A stretch of 45,592 nt of DNA from assembly GCA_947499935.1 (NCBI GenBank), contig CANMQH010000026.1, forward strand, positions 1 to 45,592, in the 5' to 3' direction. Below the pieces are notes generated by a model. It had not been told where the DNA came from. It did no database searches and saw only the letters and a list, made by a program, of their open reading frames with translations. Both the position numbers and the translations under genes were made by a program. This DNA is from an uncultured Algibacter sp. GTDB taxonomy: Bacteria > Bacteroidota > Bacteroidia > Flavobacteriales > Flavobacteriaceae. Positions 1-8,701 of this stretch are shown here, one piece after another; the stretch's first letter is position 1, and each line of letters starts with the position of its first letter.

Positions 1-113
1 CGTAATCTCCAAATAAGCTTTTTTTCCCATGCTTAAATATACAAAATATATACGGCGCTAAATAACTATATTGGTATAAGATAACAATATATCGAACTCA
101 CGTTAATATATCA

Positions 114-148
114 AAAGAGGCTGCCTAAACGTGTTAGACAACCCCTTT
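114..148 (-). terminator. Hairpin terminator downstream of the VWA/plug gene
   Basis: Fifteen-base arms (114-128 and 134-148) pair around a 5-base loop. The three imperfect positions are G.U pairs in the minus-strand transcript. It lies about 40 bases past the stop codon of the minus-strand gene, and only a weak T stretch follows. Nothing else is seen in bases 1-186. Confidence 0.6.
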
Positions 149-186
149 CTCATCAACAATAATTAACCAAAAACTAACCTCAAAAA

Positions 187-2523
187 TTACTGTAAAACTG
201 TTTTAACTAATCGTTTAAATTCTGCTCTGTATCCATTTTCATCTTTCCCTCTTCCTAATTTTGCAAGGGTGATAACATCTTCAAGTTTAGAATTATTATG
301 ATATTTTGATTGCCTTAATTGCATACCAAATAATGCTACGGCTGATGCAAATTTTAAATCCTCAGATGCTTCTTTAACGTTATCTTTTTGTACGTGTATC
401 ATTTCTATACTTTTATTTCCATCTGGCTTTTTATATCTAAATTTTACGGTAAACAATTCATCTGTATATGTTTGTCCTATACTAGGTGTTGTATATTTTA
501 AATTGGATACTTCTTTTAAATAATCACTTTTTACACCTACAGGAATAACCTCATATAATGCCGTTACAGTATGTCCACTACCCAACTCGCCTGCATCTTT
601 TGTGTCATCTATAAAATCTTCATCATTTAACATTCTGTTTTCATAACCTATCAATCTATAGGCTTGAACTTTGTTTGGGTTAAATTCAACTTGGATTTTA
701 ACATCCTTTGCAATGGTAAATAATGTTCCTCCAAATTCTTTTCCAAATACCTTTTGCGCTTCTTGCATATTATCAATAAACGCATGGTTACCATTACCTT
801 TATCTGCTAAAATCTCAAGTTTAGAGTCTTTATAATTGCCATAACCAAACCCTAAAACCGATAAAAAAACACCCGATTCACGCTTTTTTTCTATAAGCTT
901 TTCCATAGCCATATCGCTTGATGCTCCTACATTAAAATCACCATCTGTAGCTAGTATTACCCTATTATTTCCGTTCTTTTTAAAATGCTTTTCTGCTAAT
1001 GTGTAAGCCAACTCAATACCTTTTCCCCCAGCTGTTGACCCTCCTGATTTTAGATGATCTAAAGCAGCTATTATTTTTTCTTTTTGATGTCCAGAAGTTG
1101 GCTTTAAAACCACACCTGCAGCTCCTGCATATACAACTATTGAAACCTTATCTTGTTCTCGTAATTGATTTACCAATAATTTAAAAGCTGATTTTAATAA
1201 TGGTAATTTGTTAGCTGAACCCATAGAGCCAGAAACATCTATTAAAAATGTTAAGTTAGATGGTGGTAATTCATCATTAGTTAACGTTTTTCCTTGTAAA
1301 CCTATTTTAATTATTTTGGTAGATGCGTTCCACAATGTTTTAGCGACTTCAGTATGTATTGAAAATGGATGTTCTCCAACAGGTTGTGGGTATTTATAAT
1401 CAAAATAATTAATCATTTCTTCAATTTTAACAGCATTAGGTTCTACAGTTATACCATTATTAATCATACGTCTAATATTACTGTATGATGCTTTATCTAC
1501 ATCTATTGAAAACGTAGATAAGGGAGCTAGCGATGTTTTTTCAAAATTATTTTCATTAATAACGGCGTAACTTTCATTATTTTGAATGCTAAAATTACCA
1601 TGATTTGTTGTAATCTCTATACAGCCGTTTTTAGCTATTTTTCCAAATTTCTTTATCGCTTTAGATTTTTTATATTCTTTTTTATTATCAATATCTGATT
1701 CTGAAAAATTCTTAATAATATGATTGTTTTCTTTTTTAATAGGAATGCCATCAACTATATATAAAGGCTCATTACTTATATTTTTTTTGCTCGTTTTGGT
1801 AGAAATAAGAATAACACCACTTGCTGCTCTAGTACCATATATAGCTGATGAACTTGCATCTTTTAAAACATCTACAGATTGAACATTATTGGGATTAATT
1901 TTTTCAAGACTTTTATAAGATCTAATAACACCGTCTATAATAACCATTGGCGCTTTGTTTCCAGAAATAGTGCTGATACCTCGAATACTGATTTTTGAGT
2001 TTGGTTCTCCATCGTTAGTCTTTACATTAACACCACTAACCTGACCTTGTAACGTATTTGCAACAGAATGAGATTGAATCTGGTTTGCTAATTGGTTATG
2101 ATACAATTTTTTACTTTCATGTTTTCGTCTTCTTTTTGAAATAGATTGCGAACGAACACTAGCTACTGCGCCTGTAATTTCACTTCTTTTAGCCGTACCA
2201 TAACCTATTACAACAACCTCGTCTAATTCTTGGATATCCTCTTCTAATGCAATATTGATAATATCTTGCTTTAAAACTTTAATTTCTTTTGAAACAAAAC
2301 CGATATAGTTAACAACCAAAACATCCGATTCTTTAGCCTTTATTTTATACAATCCATCAAAATCTGTGATAGCCCCCTTTTTTGTGCCTTTTACAATAAC
2401 GGTTACTCCGGGTAATGGTAAGTTATCAGTAGCTGATGTTACCTTTCCGGAAATTAGTCTTTCTTGTGCATGCAATTGAACTGAAATTAGTAGTATAGTT
2501 ATACATTTTAATAGCCTTTTCAT
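187..2523 (-). CDS. VWA-domain protein fused to carboxypeptidase-regulatory and TonB plug-like domains (YfbK type)
   Basis: Exported protein of 778 residues. Order: signal peptide (1-20, ending LHAQ), carboxypeptidase-D regulatory-like beta domain (about 24-96), SusC-type plug segment (about 97-244, with VVVIGYG, SIRGIS and a DASSSAIYGTRAASG block), a second shorter plug-like stretch (about 250-304, PLYIVDGIPI then IEITT), a VWF N-terminal domain (about 335-425), a VWA domain with MIDAS motif DVSGSMGS near 428, and a DUF3520-like C-terminus. No TonB beta-barrel follows, so it is not a receptor. YfbK-type VWA proteins with an N-terminal regulatory domain are common in Bacteroidota, but their role is unknown; surface adhesion or assembly is inference. 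Monocistronic, with its own promoter at 2548-2616 and terminator at 114-148. Confidence 0.88.
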   Translation of the reverse strand: MKRLLKCITILLISVQLHAQERLISGKVTSATDNLPLPGVTVIVKGTKKGAITDFDGLYKIKAKESDVLVVNYIGFVSKEIKVLKQDIINIALEEDIQELDEVVVIGYGTAKRSEITGAVASVRSQSISKRRRKHESKKLYHNQLANQIQSHSVANTLQGQVSGVNVKTNDGEPNSKISIRGISTISGNKAPMVIIDGVIRSYKSLEKINPNNVQSVDVLKDASSSAIYGTRAASGVILISTKTSKKNISNEPLYIVDGIPIKKENNHIIKNFSESDIDNKKEYKKSKAIKKFGKIAKNGCIEITTNHGNFSIQNNESYAVINENNFEKTSLAPLSTFSIDVDKASYSNIRRMINNGITVEPNAVKIEEMINYFDYKYPQPVGEHPFSIHTEVAKTLWNASTKIIKIGLQGKTLTNDELPPSNLTFLIDVSGSMGSANKLPLLKSAFKLLVNQLREQDKVSIVVYAGAAGVVLKPTSGHQKEKIIAALDHLKSGGSTAGGKGIELAYTLAEKHFKKNGNNRVILATDGDFNVGASSDMAMEKLIEKKRESGVFLSVLGFGYGNYKDSKLEILADKGNGNHAFIDNMQEAQKVFGKEFGGTLFTIAKDVKIQVEFNPNKVQAYRLIGYENRMLNDEDFIDDTKDAGELGSGHTVTALYEVIPVGVKSDYLKEVSNLKYTTPSIGQTYTDELFTVKFRYKKPDGNKSIEMIHVQKDNVKEASEDLKFASAVALFGMQLRQSKYHNNSKLEDVITLAKLGRGKDENGYRAEFKRLVKTVLQ

Positions 2524-2547
2524 AAGTGTTGATTTATTAGTTTAAAG

Positions 2548-2616
2548 TAAAACTATAACCAAACCTTTTATATAAAAACCAACAATGAGTAAAGTCCCCC
2601 TTTCACTGAGTGAATG
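2548..2616 (-). promoter_or_regulatory. Possible promoter and two 21-bp-phased repeats upstream of the VWA gene
   Basis: On the minus strand TAGTTTTA (2548-2555) resembles the Bacteroidota -7 box TAnnTTTG. Repeats GAGTAAAGT (2587-2595) and GAGTGAATG (2608-2616) are 21 bp apart, the first beginning 32 bp from the -7 box. This weakly matches the clearer operators at 3797, 6341, 11745 and 12634. Only two repeats are seen and they diverge from the others. Confidence 0.35.
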
Positions 2617-2629
2617 AAACCATAAAAAA

Positions 2630-2654
2630 AGACCTTCTAAATAATAGAAAGTCT
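2630..2654 (-). terminator. Intrinsic terminator of the DUF6340-type lipoprotein gene
   Basis: Ten-base arms AGACCTTCTA and TAGAAAGTCT pair with one G.U in the minus-strand RNA, around a 5-base loop. On the minus strand the hairpin is followed by seven T (A run at 2624-2630). It sits 40 bases past the stop codon. Confidence 0.75.
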
Positions 2655-2694
2655 AATTTTAATAGCTGTTACATTTTATAGATTGATGTTTACT

Positions 2695-3735
2695 TTAATT
2701 ATTACTCATGCGAACTCTATCGCTAATACGTTCTTCTAAATCTTCTTTATATTTTAAAGCCTGTTTGTTTCCATACTCAGCGTAAGACTTATTTGCCCAT
2801 TCTATAGCTTGTGTAAAATCGCCTTTAATTTCGTTATAAAACGCCATATTAAAACTTGCTTGCCCAGCTATTTCGGGGTCTTCATTTTTAACTTCTTTCT
2901 CCCATAACTCTGCTGCTTTTTCCCATTGTCCTGTTTCTACATAACGTCTACCTGCTTCAAAATTAGACGTTCCAGACGTATAGTATTTTCTGTAAATGTT
3001 ACCTTTATAAGGTAATAATCTGGTAGAATAATCTATAGCCATTTGTTGACTTATTTGAAACACAGACTGTTTTCTGTTTTTAGCAGCTTCTATGGCCTTA
3101 ACAGGGTTTATACCGCTTCCCGTACTTGTCGTTTTAGTATTAACAGCCAACTCGTCTTTAATAACCTTATTTATAGGGTCGTATATTCTCCAACCTGCCT
3201 TAATATTGGTTACTATTATAACACTATGTCGTATTGCCGGAATCTCTATACCTAAAGGCCCTTTAACTTTAGTGTTAGAGGTATCGTAACTTGCATTAGC
3301 ATCAGTATCGTAAAGCGATAATACAAAAATAGCATCTACATTGTTGGCAGCACATATTTGTTGCACCATATCCCAAGAATACGGCGCAGGAAAAACGCCG
3401 CCACCAGGATTTACTTCTGTATTGGTTTCTATTAATTTAACTTCTGAAAATTTAGCATTTTTTCCTAATTCGTTTTTTAATGCTAATACAGCTTGATGTG
3501 CACCTTGCTTATCTAAATCTGCACCTTCTACAGACAATATCTTGTCTAATTTATCTAAAGCATTATTGTCTTCTTTTACGATACTTCTATTTACTATGCC
3601 TATTCGCTTTATTGATGGATCCAATGATACAATGGCAGGTTTAGTAACCTCTGTACTTATAGATTTTTTTGAACCACATGATGTGATAATCACAAACAAT
3701 AAAGCATATGATAATTTTAAAGTATTAATTTTCAT
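2695..3735 (-). CDS. DUF6340-type lipoprotein with C-terminal TPR-like helices
   Basis: A 346-residue lipoprotein. The signal peptide ends in an SPII lipobox (IITSCGSKK), so it is probably anchored in the outer membrane. The middle has alternating beta/alpha segments, including a DAIFVLSLYDTDA stretch and a conserved WRIYDP. Residues about 255-330 look like two TPR helical pairs (RRYVETGQWEKAAELWEKE, then FNMAFYNEIKGDFTQAIEWA). Length and layout match the uncharacterised DUF6340 family of Bacteroidota, recognised from memory. It is monocistronic: a terminator follows at 2630-2654 and its promoter carries the best example of the triple 21-bp repeat. That suggests control by a LytTR-like regulator, possibly the partner of the kinases at 6421-10924 (inference). 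Confidence 0.8.
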   Translation of the reverse strand: MKINTLKLSYALLFVIITSCGSKKSISTEVTKPAIVSLDPSIKRIGIVNRSIVKEDNNALDKLDKILSVEGADLDKQGAHQAVLALKNELGKNAKFSEVKLIETNTEVNPGGGVFPAPYSWDMVQQICAANNVDAIFVLSLYDTDANASYDTSNTKVKGPLGIEIPAIRHSVIIVTNIKAGWRIYDPINKVIKDELAVNTKTTSTGSGINPVKAIEAAKNRKQSVFQISQQMAIDYSTRLLPYKGNIYRKYYTSGTSNFEAGRRYVETGQWEKAAELWEKEVKNEDPEIAGQASFNMAFYNEIKGDFTQAIEWANKSYAEYGNKQALKYKEDLEERISDRVRMSNN

Positions 3736-3760
3736 TTATAAGTTTTTATGGATTATTTAA

Positions 3761-3847
3761 CAAACATAATATAAATGGTTACCCATTCTAATTTATGAGG
3801 ACTATCAGGCAATTTTTGTGGACGAGTAACATTTTAATGAGGACAGA
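3761..3847 (-). promoter_or_regulatory. Promoter with three 21-bp-phased direct repeats (candidate LytTR operator), DUF6340-type gene
   Basis: The minus-strand -7 box TATGTTTG lies at 3761-3768. Upstream, read on the plus strand, are GAGGACTAT (3797-3805), GTGGACGAG (3818-3826) and GAGGACAGA (3839-3847), spaced exactly 21 bp. The nearest repeat begins 29 bp from the -7 box, the position of an activator just upstream of the -33 region. Two-turn phasing of short direct repeats is typical of LytTR-family binding sites; the protein assignment is inference. Confidence 0.65.
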
Positions 3848-3917
3848 AGTTATAAAGAGAAGATTTAGAATTTTAGGTTAAATTATTAAAGAAGTGAATA
3901 CAGCTTTATAATTAAGC

Positions 3918-3962
3918 ATAGCCAAAGGTGTGATGTTGTAAAATCATCACACCTTCGGCTAT
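3918..3962. terminator. Long hairpin downstream of the T9SS-sorted protein gene
   Basis: The arms 3918-3935 and 3945-3962 pair over 17 bp with one mismatch, around a 9-base loop. It lies about 80 bases beyond the minus-strand stop codon at 4043. There is no clean T run, so it may be a transcript-stabilising 3' stem rather than a simple intrinsic terminator. Confidence 0.55.
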
Positions 3963-4042
3963 ACCCAATATAAAATTTATACTGCATATTTATTTTTAAC
4001 AGCAGGCTTATTACACTTCCACTCAAGCCAGAATTTAAAAAA

Positions 4043-6094
4043 TTATTGTTTTACAAATTTATTGATACTATGGTCCGTTTTCAGAAAATAAACACCTTTA
4101 TTCAATGTACTTACATCTATTGTTGTTTGATTTTCAGGATATGATTTTACCAATTGCCCGTTTATGGAATATATACTTGTTTTACTAACTACATTGGTAT
4201 TAATATGCAAAGTATTTAATACAGGGTTAGGATAAATTAGTATTATATCTGATGCATTAGATATTGCTTTATCATCTGTAAGTTTTGATGTATTTGAGAC
4301 AAGTTCAAAAAACCATTCTGTCTTTTTTCCTCTAAAATTTGTTTGGTGCAATACGGGGTCTTTTCTTAAATCATGCGCTAAAAGTTTACCGCTACCGAGA
4401 TTTTCTAAATAAAAATAGCCTTTTACTTTTGCAGGTATTTTTCTCCAAAACGATGTTTTATATTTAATGGTAGTGTCTGCATCTTTTATAACCCGACCTG
4501 CATAAGCACCTCCAGCATTATTGTTATATCGTATAAGTTCTCTTGTTTTTTTATTGAATAATTGAAATGCATCATCCCCAAACCTATTATCTTTATCTAA
4601 TACCATATCCCACTTTGCATCATTGTACGTATTATTAGAATCTGTAGTCGTGATTTCTCTTTGATTACTTTTAAGCTTTAATCGACCTCCTGTAGCTTTG
4701 TTAGTTATATAATAGGTCTTAATAGTTTGTGCTGGAGGTGGCGTTGGTTTAGCATCTGGCATAAACGGGAAATCACCAAGATTGGCTTGACTTATTAAAC
4801 TTTCATATTCTTTAAAACTCTTGTTAGATATAAATATGAGATTTGCTAAACCAAACTCATTAATTTTTTCTAATACTTTTCCTGGTATTTCTTTTTCTGC
4901 TGGTGTATTTATTGGATAATCAGATGTGAGCTCAGTTTCTCCTGTTATTAATCCAAAACGTAATCGTTTTGGGAAACGCATCATTTGTTCATAAACACCT
5001 CTAGAATAATATCCATCAACTTTAGAGTTAGGCAATACAATATCTTGGGCACACCACCCTACTGTAACTTTTTTATTAGTATTTCTTAAAGTCTCATTTT
5101 GCGTTAAATATTTATTAGCTATATCTTCTTGATAAAATTTACCGTTAGACTTAACATTTGGATATATCCAATTGGTATTATTAATAATTAATACATTGGC
5201 AGGAAAAATTTTTCTCAGTTCTAAAGAAATTTTCTCTAAATAATTTACATAAGCAGCGCCACCAGGATACTTAAATATATTGTTTGGATTAACATCTGTT
5301 TTGTTTAGAAGAATTTCGTTGTTTATGGCTCTACCACTAAAGCTATTAGAACTTTCGGGCGTAATAATAGAATGTAGCGCTGGGTGATTTCCTATTTCTC
5401 TGCCCAATACTCTCCAAAACCGAAGCCACTCGTTTTCTATATCATTATTCCATCTAATACTAAAGTACTTTCTTAAAAATCGACCATCATCTTTGTCTTT
5501 AAATTGCTGTCTGGCATATCTGTAATCTGAAACATGATAACCTTCGTAGTAATTTTTATTTCCATTAGCATCGCAAGAGACAGGATTATTGGGATCTCCT
5601 CCGTTTGTAAATAGATTAAAATCTATATGATTTAATGCTTTAGTATTATCTGGATTATTATTAAAATTAGGGGTTGGCCCTAAATAATAATCATCATCGC
5701 AAGTACTTGAGTCTCCACATTCGCAACCAGTAACAGTACTTTGGTATTTATCAGCTATACTTAATTGAACAAAAACATTACCTGTCTCTGCTAAATTTAA
5801 TATATTTTTAATACGTTTTACACCTATATTGTAATTAGTACCATTGTGCAATTGCCCCCAAGTTAGTTGTAAATTTACTCCAACCCATGGGTTAGCATTA
5901 CTATTAGCAGTATTTTGATCATTAATAATTCTAATAGCTGACTTCATTCTTTGCTCAATGCGAATTTCATCACCCCCAGTGGCATTTACTCTAAGCCATA
6001 TGCCTCTGTCAATAGACTCTTTTTGTTTTGTTAACTGTGCGTTTACATCATCTGCAAAAACACACAATAGTAATAGTAGAAGGATTTTTTTCAT
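4043..6094 (-). CDS. T9SS type A-sorted exported protein with beta-trefoil-like domain; catalytic-type N-terminus unidentified
   Basis: A 683-residue exported protein. It has a signal peptide (1-19), a large N-terminal region (about 20-450), a ricin-B-like beta-trefoil region (about 459-600, with TYYITNKATGGRLKL and FYLENLGSGKLLAHD), and a C-terminal type IX sorting domain (about 616-683, starting LIYPNPVLN and ending with a short basic tail). The N-terminal region has features that could suit a TIM-barrel glycosidase (WVGVNLQLTWG, SIITPESSNSF, GLITGETEL, with candidate acidic residues in the last two). I cannot assign a family, so enzyme activity is inference. The trefoil suggests carbohydrate binding. 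A candidate operator and promoter lie at 6304-6391, giving a leader of about 200 bases that contains a hairpin. Confidence 0.8.
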   Translation of the reverse strand: MKKILLLLLLCVFADDVNAQLTKQKESIDRGIWLRVNATGGDEIRIEQRMKSAIRIINDQNTANSNANPWVGVNLQLTWGQLHNGTNYNIGVKRIKNILNLAETGNVFVQLSIADKYQSTVTGCECGDSSTCDDDYYLGPTPNFNNNPDNTKALNHIDFNLFTNGGDPNNPVSCDANGNKNYYEGYHVSDYRYARQQFKDKDDGRFLRKYFSIRWNNDIENEWLRFWRVLGREIGNHPALHSIITPESSNSFSGRAINNEILLNKTDVNPNNIFKYPGGAAYVNYLEKISLELRKIFPANVLIINNTNWIYPNVKSNGKFYQEDIANKYLTQNETLRNTNKKVTVGWCAQDIVLPNSKVDGYYSRGVYEQMMRFPKRLRFGLITGETELTSDYPINTPAEKEIPGKVLEKINEFGLANLIFISNKSFKEYESLISQANLGDFPFMPDAKPTPPPAQTIKTYYITNKATGGRLKLKSNQREITTTDSNNTYNDAKWDMVLDKDNRFGDDAFQLFNKKTRELIRYNNNAGGAYAGRVIKDADTTIKYKTSFWRKIPAKVKGYFYLENLGSGKLLAHDLRKDPVLHQTNFRGKKTEWFFELVSNTSKLTDDKAISNASDIILIYPNPVLNTLHINTNVVSKTSIYSINGQLVKSYPENQTTIDVSTLNKGVYFLKTDHSINKFVKQ

Positions 6095-6202
6095 AATGAT
6101 TTAATTTAGTGTATTGATAAACAAGTAGTATTAACATTAAATTAGTTGAAAATTATAAAAAGATATTAAGCCTAAATCCCTCTGAAAAAGCGGGATTAGT
6201 TT

Positions 6203-6247
6203 AACTTACAATGTTGAATACGTCTTACAGACTTCTCAACATTGAGT
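6203..6247. repeat. Hairpin in the gap between the T9SS gene and kinase 1
   Basis: CAATGTTGA (6209-6217) pairs exactly with TCAACATTG (6236-6244), with partial extension outward and an 18-base loop. It could end the upstream kinase transcript, or it could lie in the long leader of the T9SS gene if the promoter at 6304 is used. No ORF is seen in 6095-6420. Confidence 0.5.
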
Positions 6248-6303
6248 TTCACTAATAAAATGTACTAATACTTAGCAATACGGGTTTATAATGGATTATT
6301 TTT

Positions 6304-6391
6304 TAAATCTATTATGAATAATGATTGTCCAGAAATGTATGAGGACAACTAGATTAGTTTTGTGGATGAATGCCAATATGTTGAGGATTAA
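6304..6391 (-). promoter_or_regulatory. Candidate promoter with three 21-bp-phased repeats, T9SS gene
   Basis: Repeats GAGGACAAC (6341-6349), GTGGATGAA (6362-6370) and GAGGATTAA (6383-6391) are exactly 21 bp apart and closely match the set at 3797-3847. A -7-like TAGATTTA (minus strand, 6304-6311) sits 30 bp from the nearest repeat, as in the other copies. Its last base departs from TAnnTTTG. The start codon is about 210 bases downstream. Confidence 0.55.
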
Positions 6392-6420
6392 TGTTTTGCG
6401 TATATCTAATTTAAATATTG

Positions 6421-8643
6421 TTAAGCAGACAACTCTTTAGCATTAACTTTTTTAGTTTCTGCAATATCAAATTCTGAAAGCGGAAAGCTTAAATCGAATT
6501 TAGTACCTACTCGCTGTTCTGAAGATACTTCTATAGTACCTCCATTCATTTTTATAAAACGGTATACTAAACTTAAGCCTAAACCTGCGCCCTTCTCACC
6601 TTTTGTTCCTGTACTAGATGTTTTGGTTTCTAGCGAAAATATGTCTTTTAGCTGCTCTTTATCCATACCGACTCCAGTATCAATAATGGAGCATTTAAGA
6701 GTATTTATTTCTCTGTTTATGCCTAATCTAATAGTACCATTATCAGTATATTTTAAGGCATTACCTATTAAATTTCTAAATATAATATGAAATGCGCCTT
6801 TATCCATGTTCATGGCTATTTCTTCATCATTTATGATATTTATTTTAGTGTTTTTAAATTCGGCTTGTTGCGAGAAATTCGTTTTTATAGATTCTAACTC
6901 ATTATTTACATTAAGTAATTCGGGGTTTATTTTATAACCATTCATTTGCTCTAAAGACCAATTGAGTAAATTATCTAACATATTAGATAACCCTTCTGAG
7001 TTTTTTTGTAATTCTTGAGAAAACACAATGGTTTTATCATAATTTTTATTTTCTATGTAGTGTTCTAAAATTTTTCCAGAACGTTGAAAAGGGATTATCA
7101 TACCTCTCAAATCGTGTGCTATAATAGAAAACAATCTATTTTTTACTTTGTTGGTGGCGTCTAATTCTTCTTTTTGCTTTTTTAACTTTTTAAATAACCA
7201 GAAACCTAAAATTAATAACGATAACAATAATATAGATGCAAAAAGGTAATAATTTTGTTTAGTTTTAGCTTCTGCGGTTAACTGTTTTTGCTCTGTTTTC
7301 TCTTTATCTAACTTTACTATTTGTAATTCTTTGCTTTTAGTATCGTATTGCTTTTCTAGATTAGCTACTTCGGTTTTTACTTTTTCGCTTGAAATAGAAT
7401 CTTTTATAGCGTGGTATTTTTTTAAATGTGTCAAAGCCATATTTAATTGCCCTGTTTTTTCGTAATACTTACTATAACCTTCATGAAGCTCTTTCATCTT
7501 ACTAAATATGTTCAATTTTATCAAATTTTCCTCTTGAAGTTTTAGATATTTAAATGCTTTAGGATAATTCTCCATACTAAGGTATACTTCTGCTAAGCCT
7601 CCAACAATAGGATTTATATAAACTTCTATATTATTGGTTTTAACAATTTTATAGGCTTCAATAAAGTTTTTTTCAGCTTCTTCATAATTTTTAAGGTTAG
7701 AAAGATAAATTCCAGCTTTGTCCGTTAACCCCTGGGCTATTTGTCCATTATCCTTCAATTTATAAGCTACAATTAACATAGAGTCTGATGCAGCTAGTGC
7801 ATTGTCTGTTTCTTTAAGTTCTTTATAACTCTCTGATAAAATTGAATAGTTTAGTGTTGTCAAAAAATCATTTTCTATTTTTTTAGAAATAGCTATACCT
7901 TCAATAGCATATTTTTTTGATAATTTATATTCGGATAATGCCACATAACAACCAGATAATATATAATAGTTTCCAGCTAATGCACTTAAATTATTAAGTT
8001 TTTTATTTACCTGAATAGCATTAAGCAAATCTAGCACAGCATCTTCATAATTAGCTAAGTTATAATGATAAAACCCTCTATTATGGTAACAAGCTACTAA
8101 TCCTGTACTATCTTTAGCTTTTAAATAAACAGCTATAGCAGAGTCAGTAAACTTAACAGACTCCGTTATCTCACCTTTTTTTTCTGCTAAAAAAGCATAG
8201 CTGATATAATATTGAGCCCAAGATTTATCTTTTGGATTTTTTATTAAAATAGGATATGCTTTTTGTAGAACTTCAATGGCCTCTTCCTTTTTGTTTATTT
8301 CTATCAACAAATCTGACATATGCACATATGCAAGACTCAAATATTCCTCAGTTGCATCACCTTTACTTAAACTTAATTTTATAGACTTATTGTAATAATA
8401 TAAAGATGAATCTACTAGTCGTTTGGTTCTGAAAATTCCCCCTAAATGCGCATAGATCTCTGCTTTATGAATATCGTTAACTTTAAAAAGCATTTGTTTA
8501 CAAAGCTTAAGTCTAGAGTTAACATTTGTAAGTGTATCCATTTGCTCTGCCCACAATTTGTAATTATGCTCTTTACTTTGAGCTTGTATGCCAACATGAA
8601 TAAAACAAAGTATAATAAAACAAACTAGAGAACAACTTTTCAT
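6421..8643 (-). CDS. TPR-repeat sensor histidine kinase (copy 1)
   Basis: 740 residues: signal peptide (MKSCSLV..., to about 21), TPR-like helical repeats (about 30-410), coiled coil with an EKQYDTK block, one transmembrane helix (about 463-486, followed by basic KKLKKQKE), then a cytoplasmic kinase core. Motifs: H box IIAHDLRG (His about 510), N box FRNLIGNALKYT, G1 DTGVGM, G2 GAGLGLSLVYRF. The sensor should be periplasmic and the kinase cytoplasmic. No receiver or DNA-binding domain is fused, so it needs a separate response regulator; TPR kinases of this type in Bacteroidota often pair with LytTR regulators. About the last 320 residues are almost identical to the kinase at 8702-10924, while the TPR sensor is strongly diverged. 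Confidence 0.9.
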   Translation of the reverse strand: MKSCSLVCFIILCFIHVGIQAQSKEHNYKLWAEQMDTLTNVNSRLKLCKQMLFKVNDIHKAEIYAHLGGIFRTKRLVDSSLYYYNKSIKLSLSKGDATEEYLSLAYVHMSDLLIEINKKEEAIEVLQKAYPILIKNPKDKSWAQYYISYAFLAEKKGEITESVKFTDSAIAVYLKAKDSTGLVACYHNRGFYHYNLANYEDAVLDLLNAIQVNKKLNNLSALAGNYYILSGCYVALSEYKLSKKYAIEGIAISKKIENDFLTTLNYSILSESYKELKETDNALAASDSMLIVAYKLKDNGQIAQGLTDKAGIYLSNLKNYEEAEKNFIEAYKIVKTNNIEVYINPIVGGLAEVYLSMENYPKAFKYLKLQEENLIKLNIFSKMKELHEGYSKYYEKTGQLNMALTHLKKYHAIKDSISSEKVKTEVANLEKQYDTKSKELQIVKLDKEKTEQKQLTAEAKTKQNYYLFASILLLSLLILGFWLFKKLKKQKEELDATNKVKNRLFSIIAHDLRGMIIPFQRSGKILEHYIENKNYDKTIVFSQELQKNSEGLSNMLDNLLNWSLEQMNGYKINPELLNVNNELESIKTNFSQQAEFKNTKINIINDEEIAMNMDKGAFHIIFRNLIGNALKYTDNGTIRLGINREINTLKCSIIDTGVGMDKEQLKDIFSLETKTSSTGTKGEKGAGLGLSLVYRFIKMNGGTIEVSSEQRVGTKFDLSFPLSEFDIAETKKVNAKELSA

Positions 8644-8665
8644 ATGGATTGAATTTAAACAATCT

Positions 8666-8673
8666 CAAAAGTA
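8666..8673 (-). promoter_or_regulatory. -7 box of kinase copy 1
   Basis: The minus-strand sequence TACTTTTG fits TAnnTTTG 23 bases before the start codon. The same box and the surrounding 45 or so bases recur upstream of kinase copy 2. No convincing -33 box is seen. Confidence 0.5.
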
Positions 8674-8701
8674 ATTAAAAACAATTTACTTTGTTTAATA
8701 A

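Noticed and set aside
3797-3847. Regularly spaced short repeats as a CRISPR array
   Set aside because: Repeats are only about 6-9 bases at 21-bp period, three per site, tied to promoters; there are no 25-40 base repeats and no cas genes.
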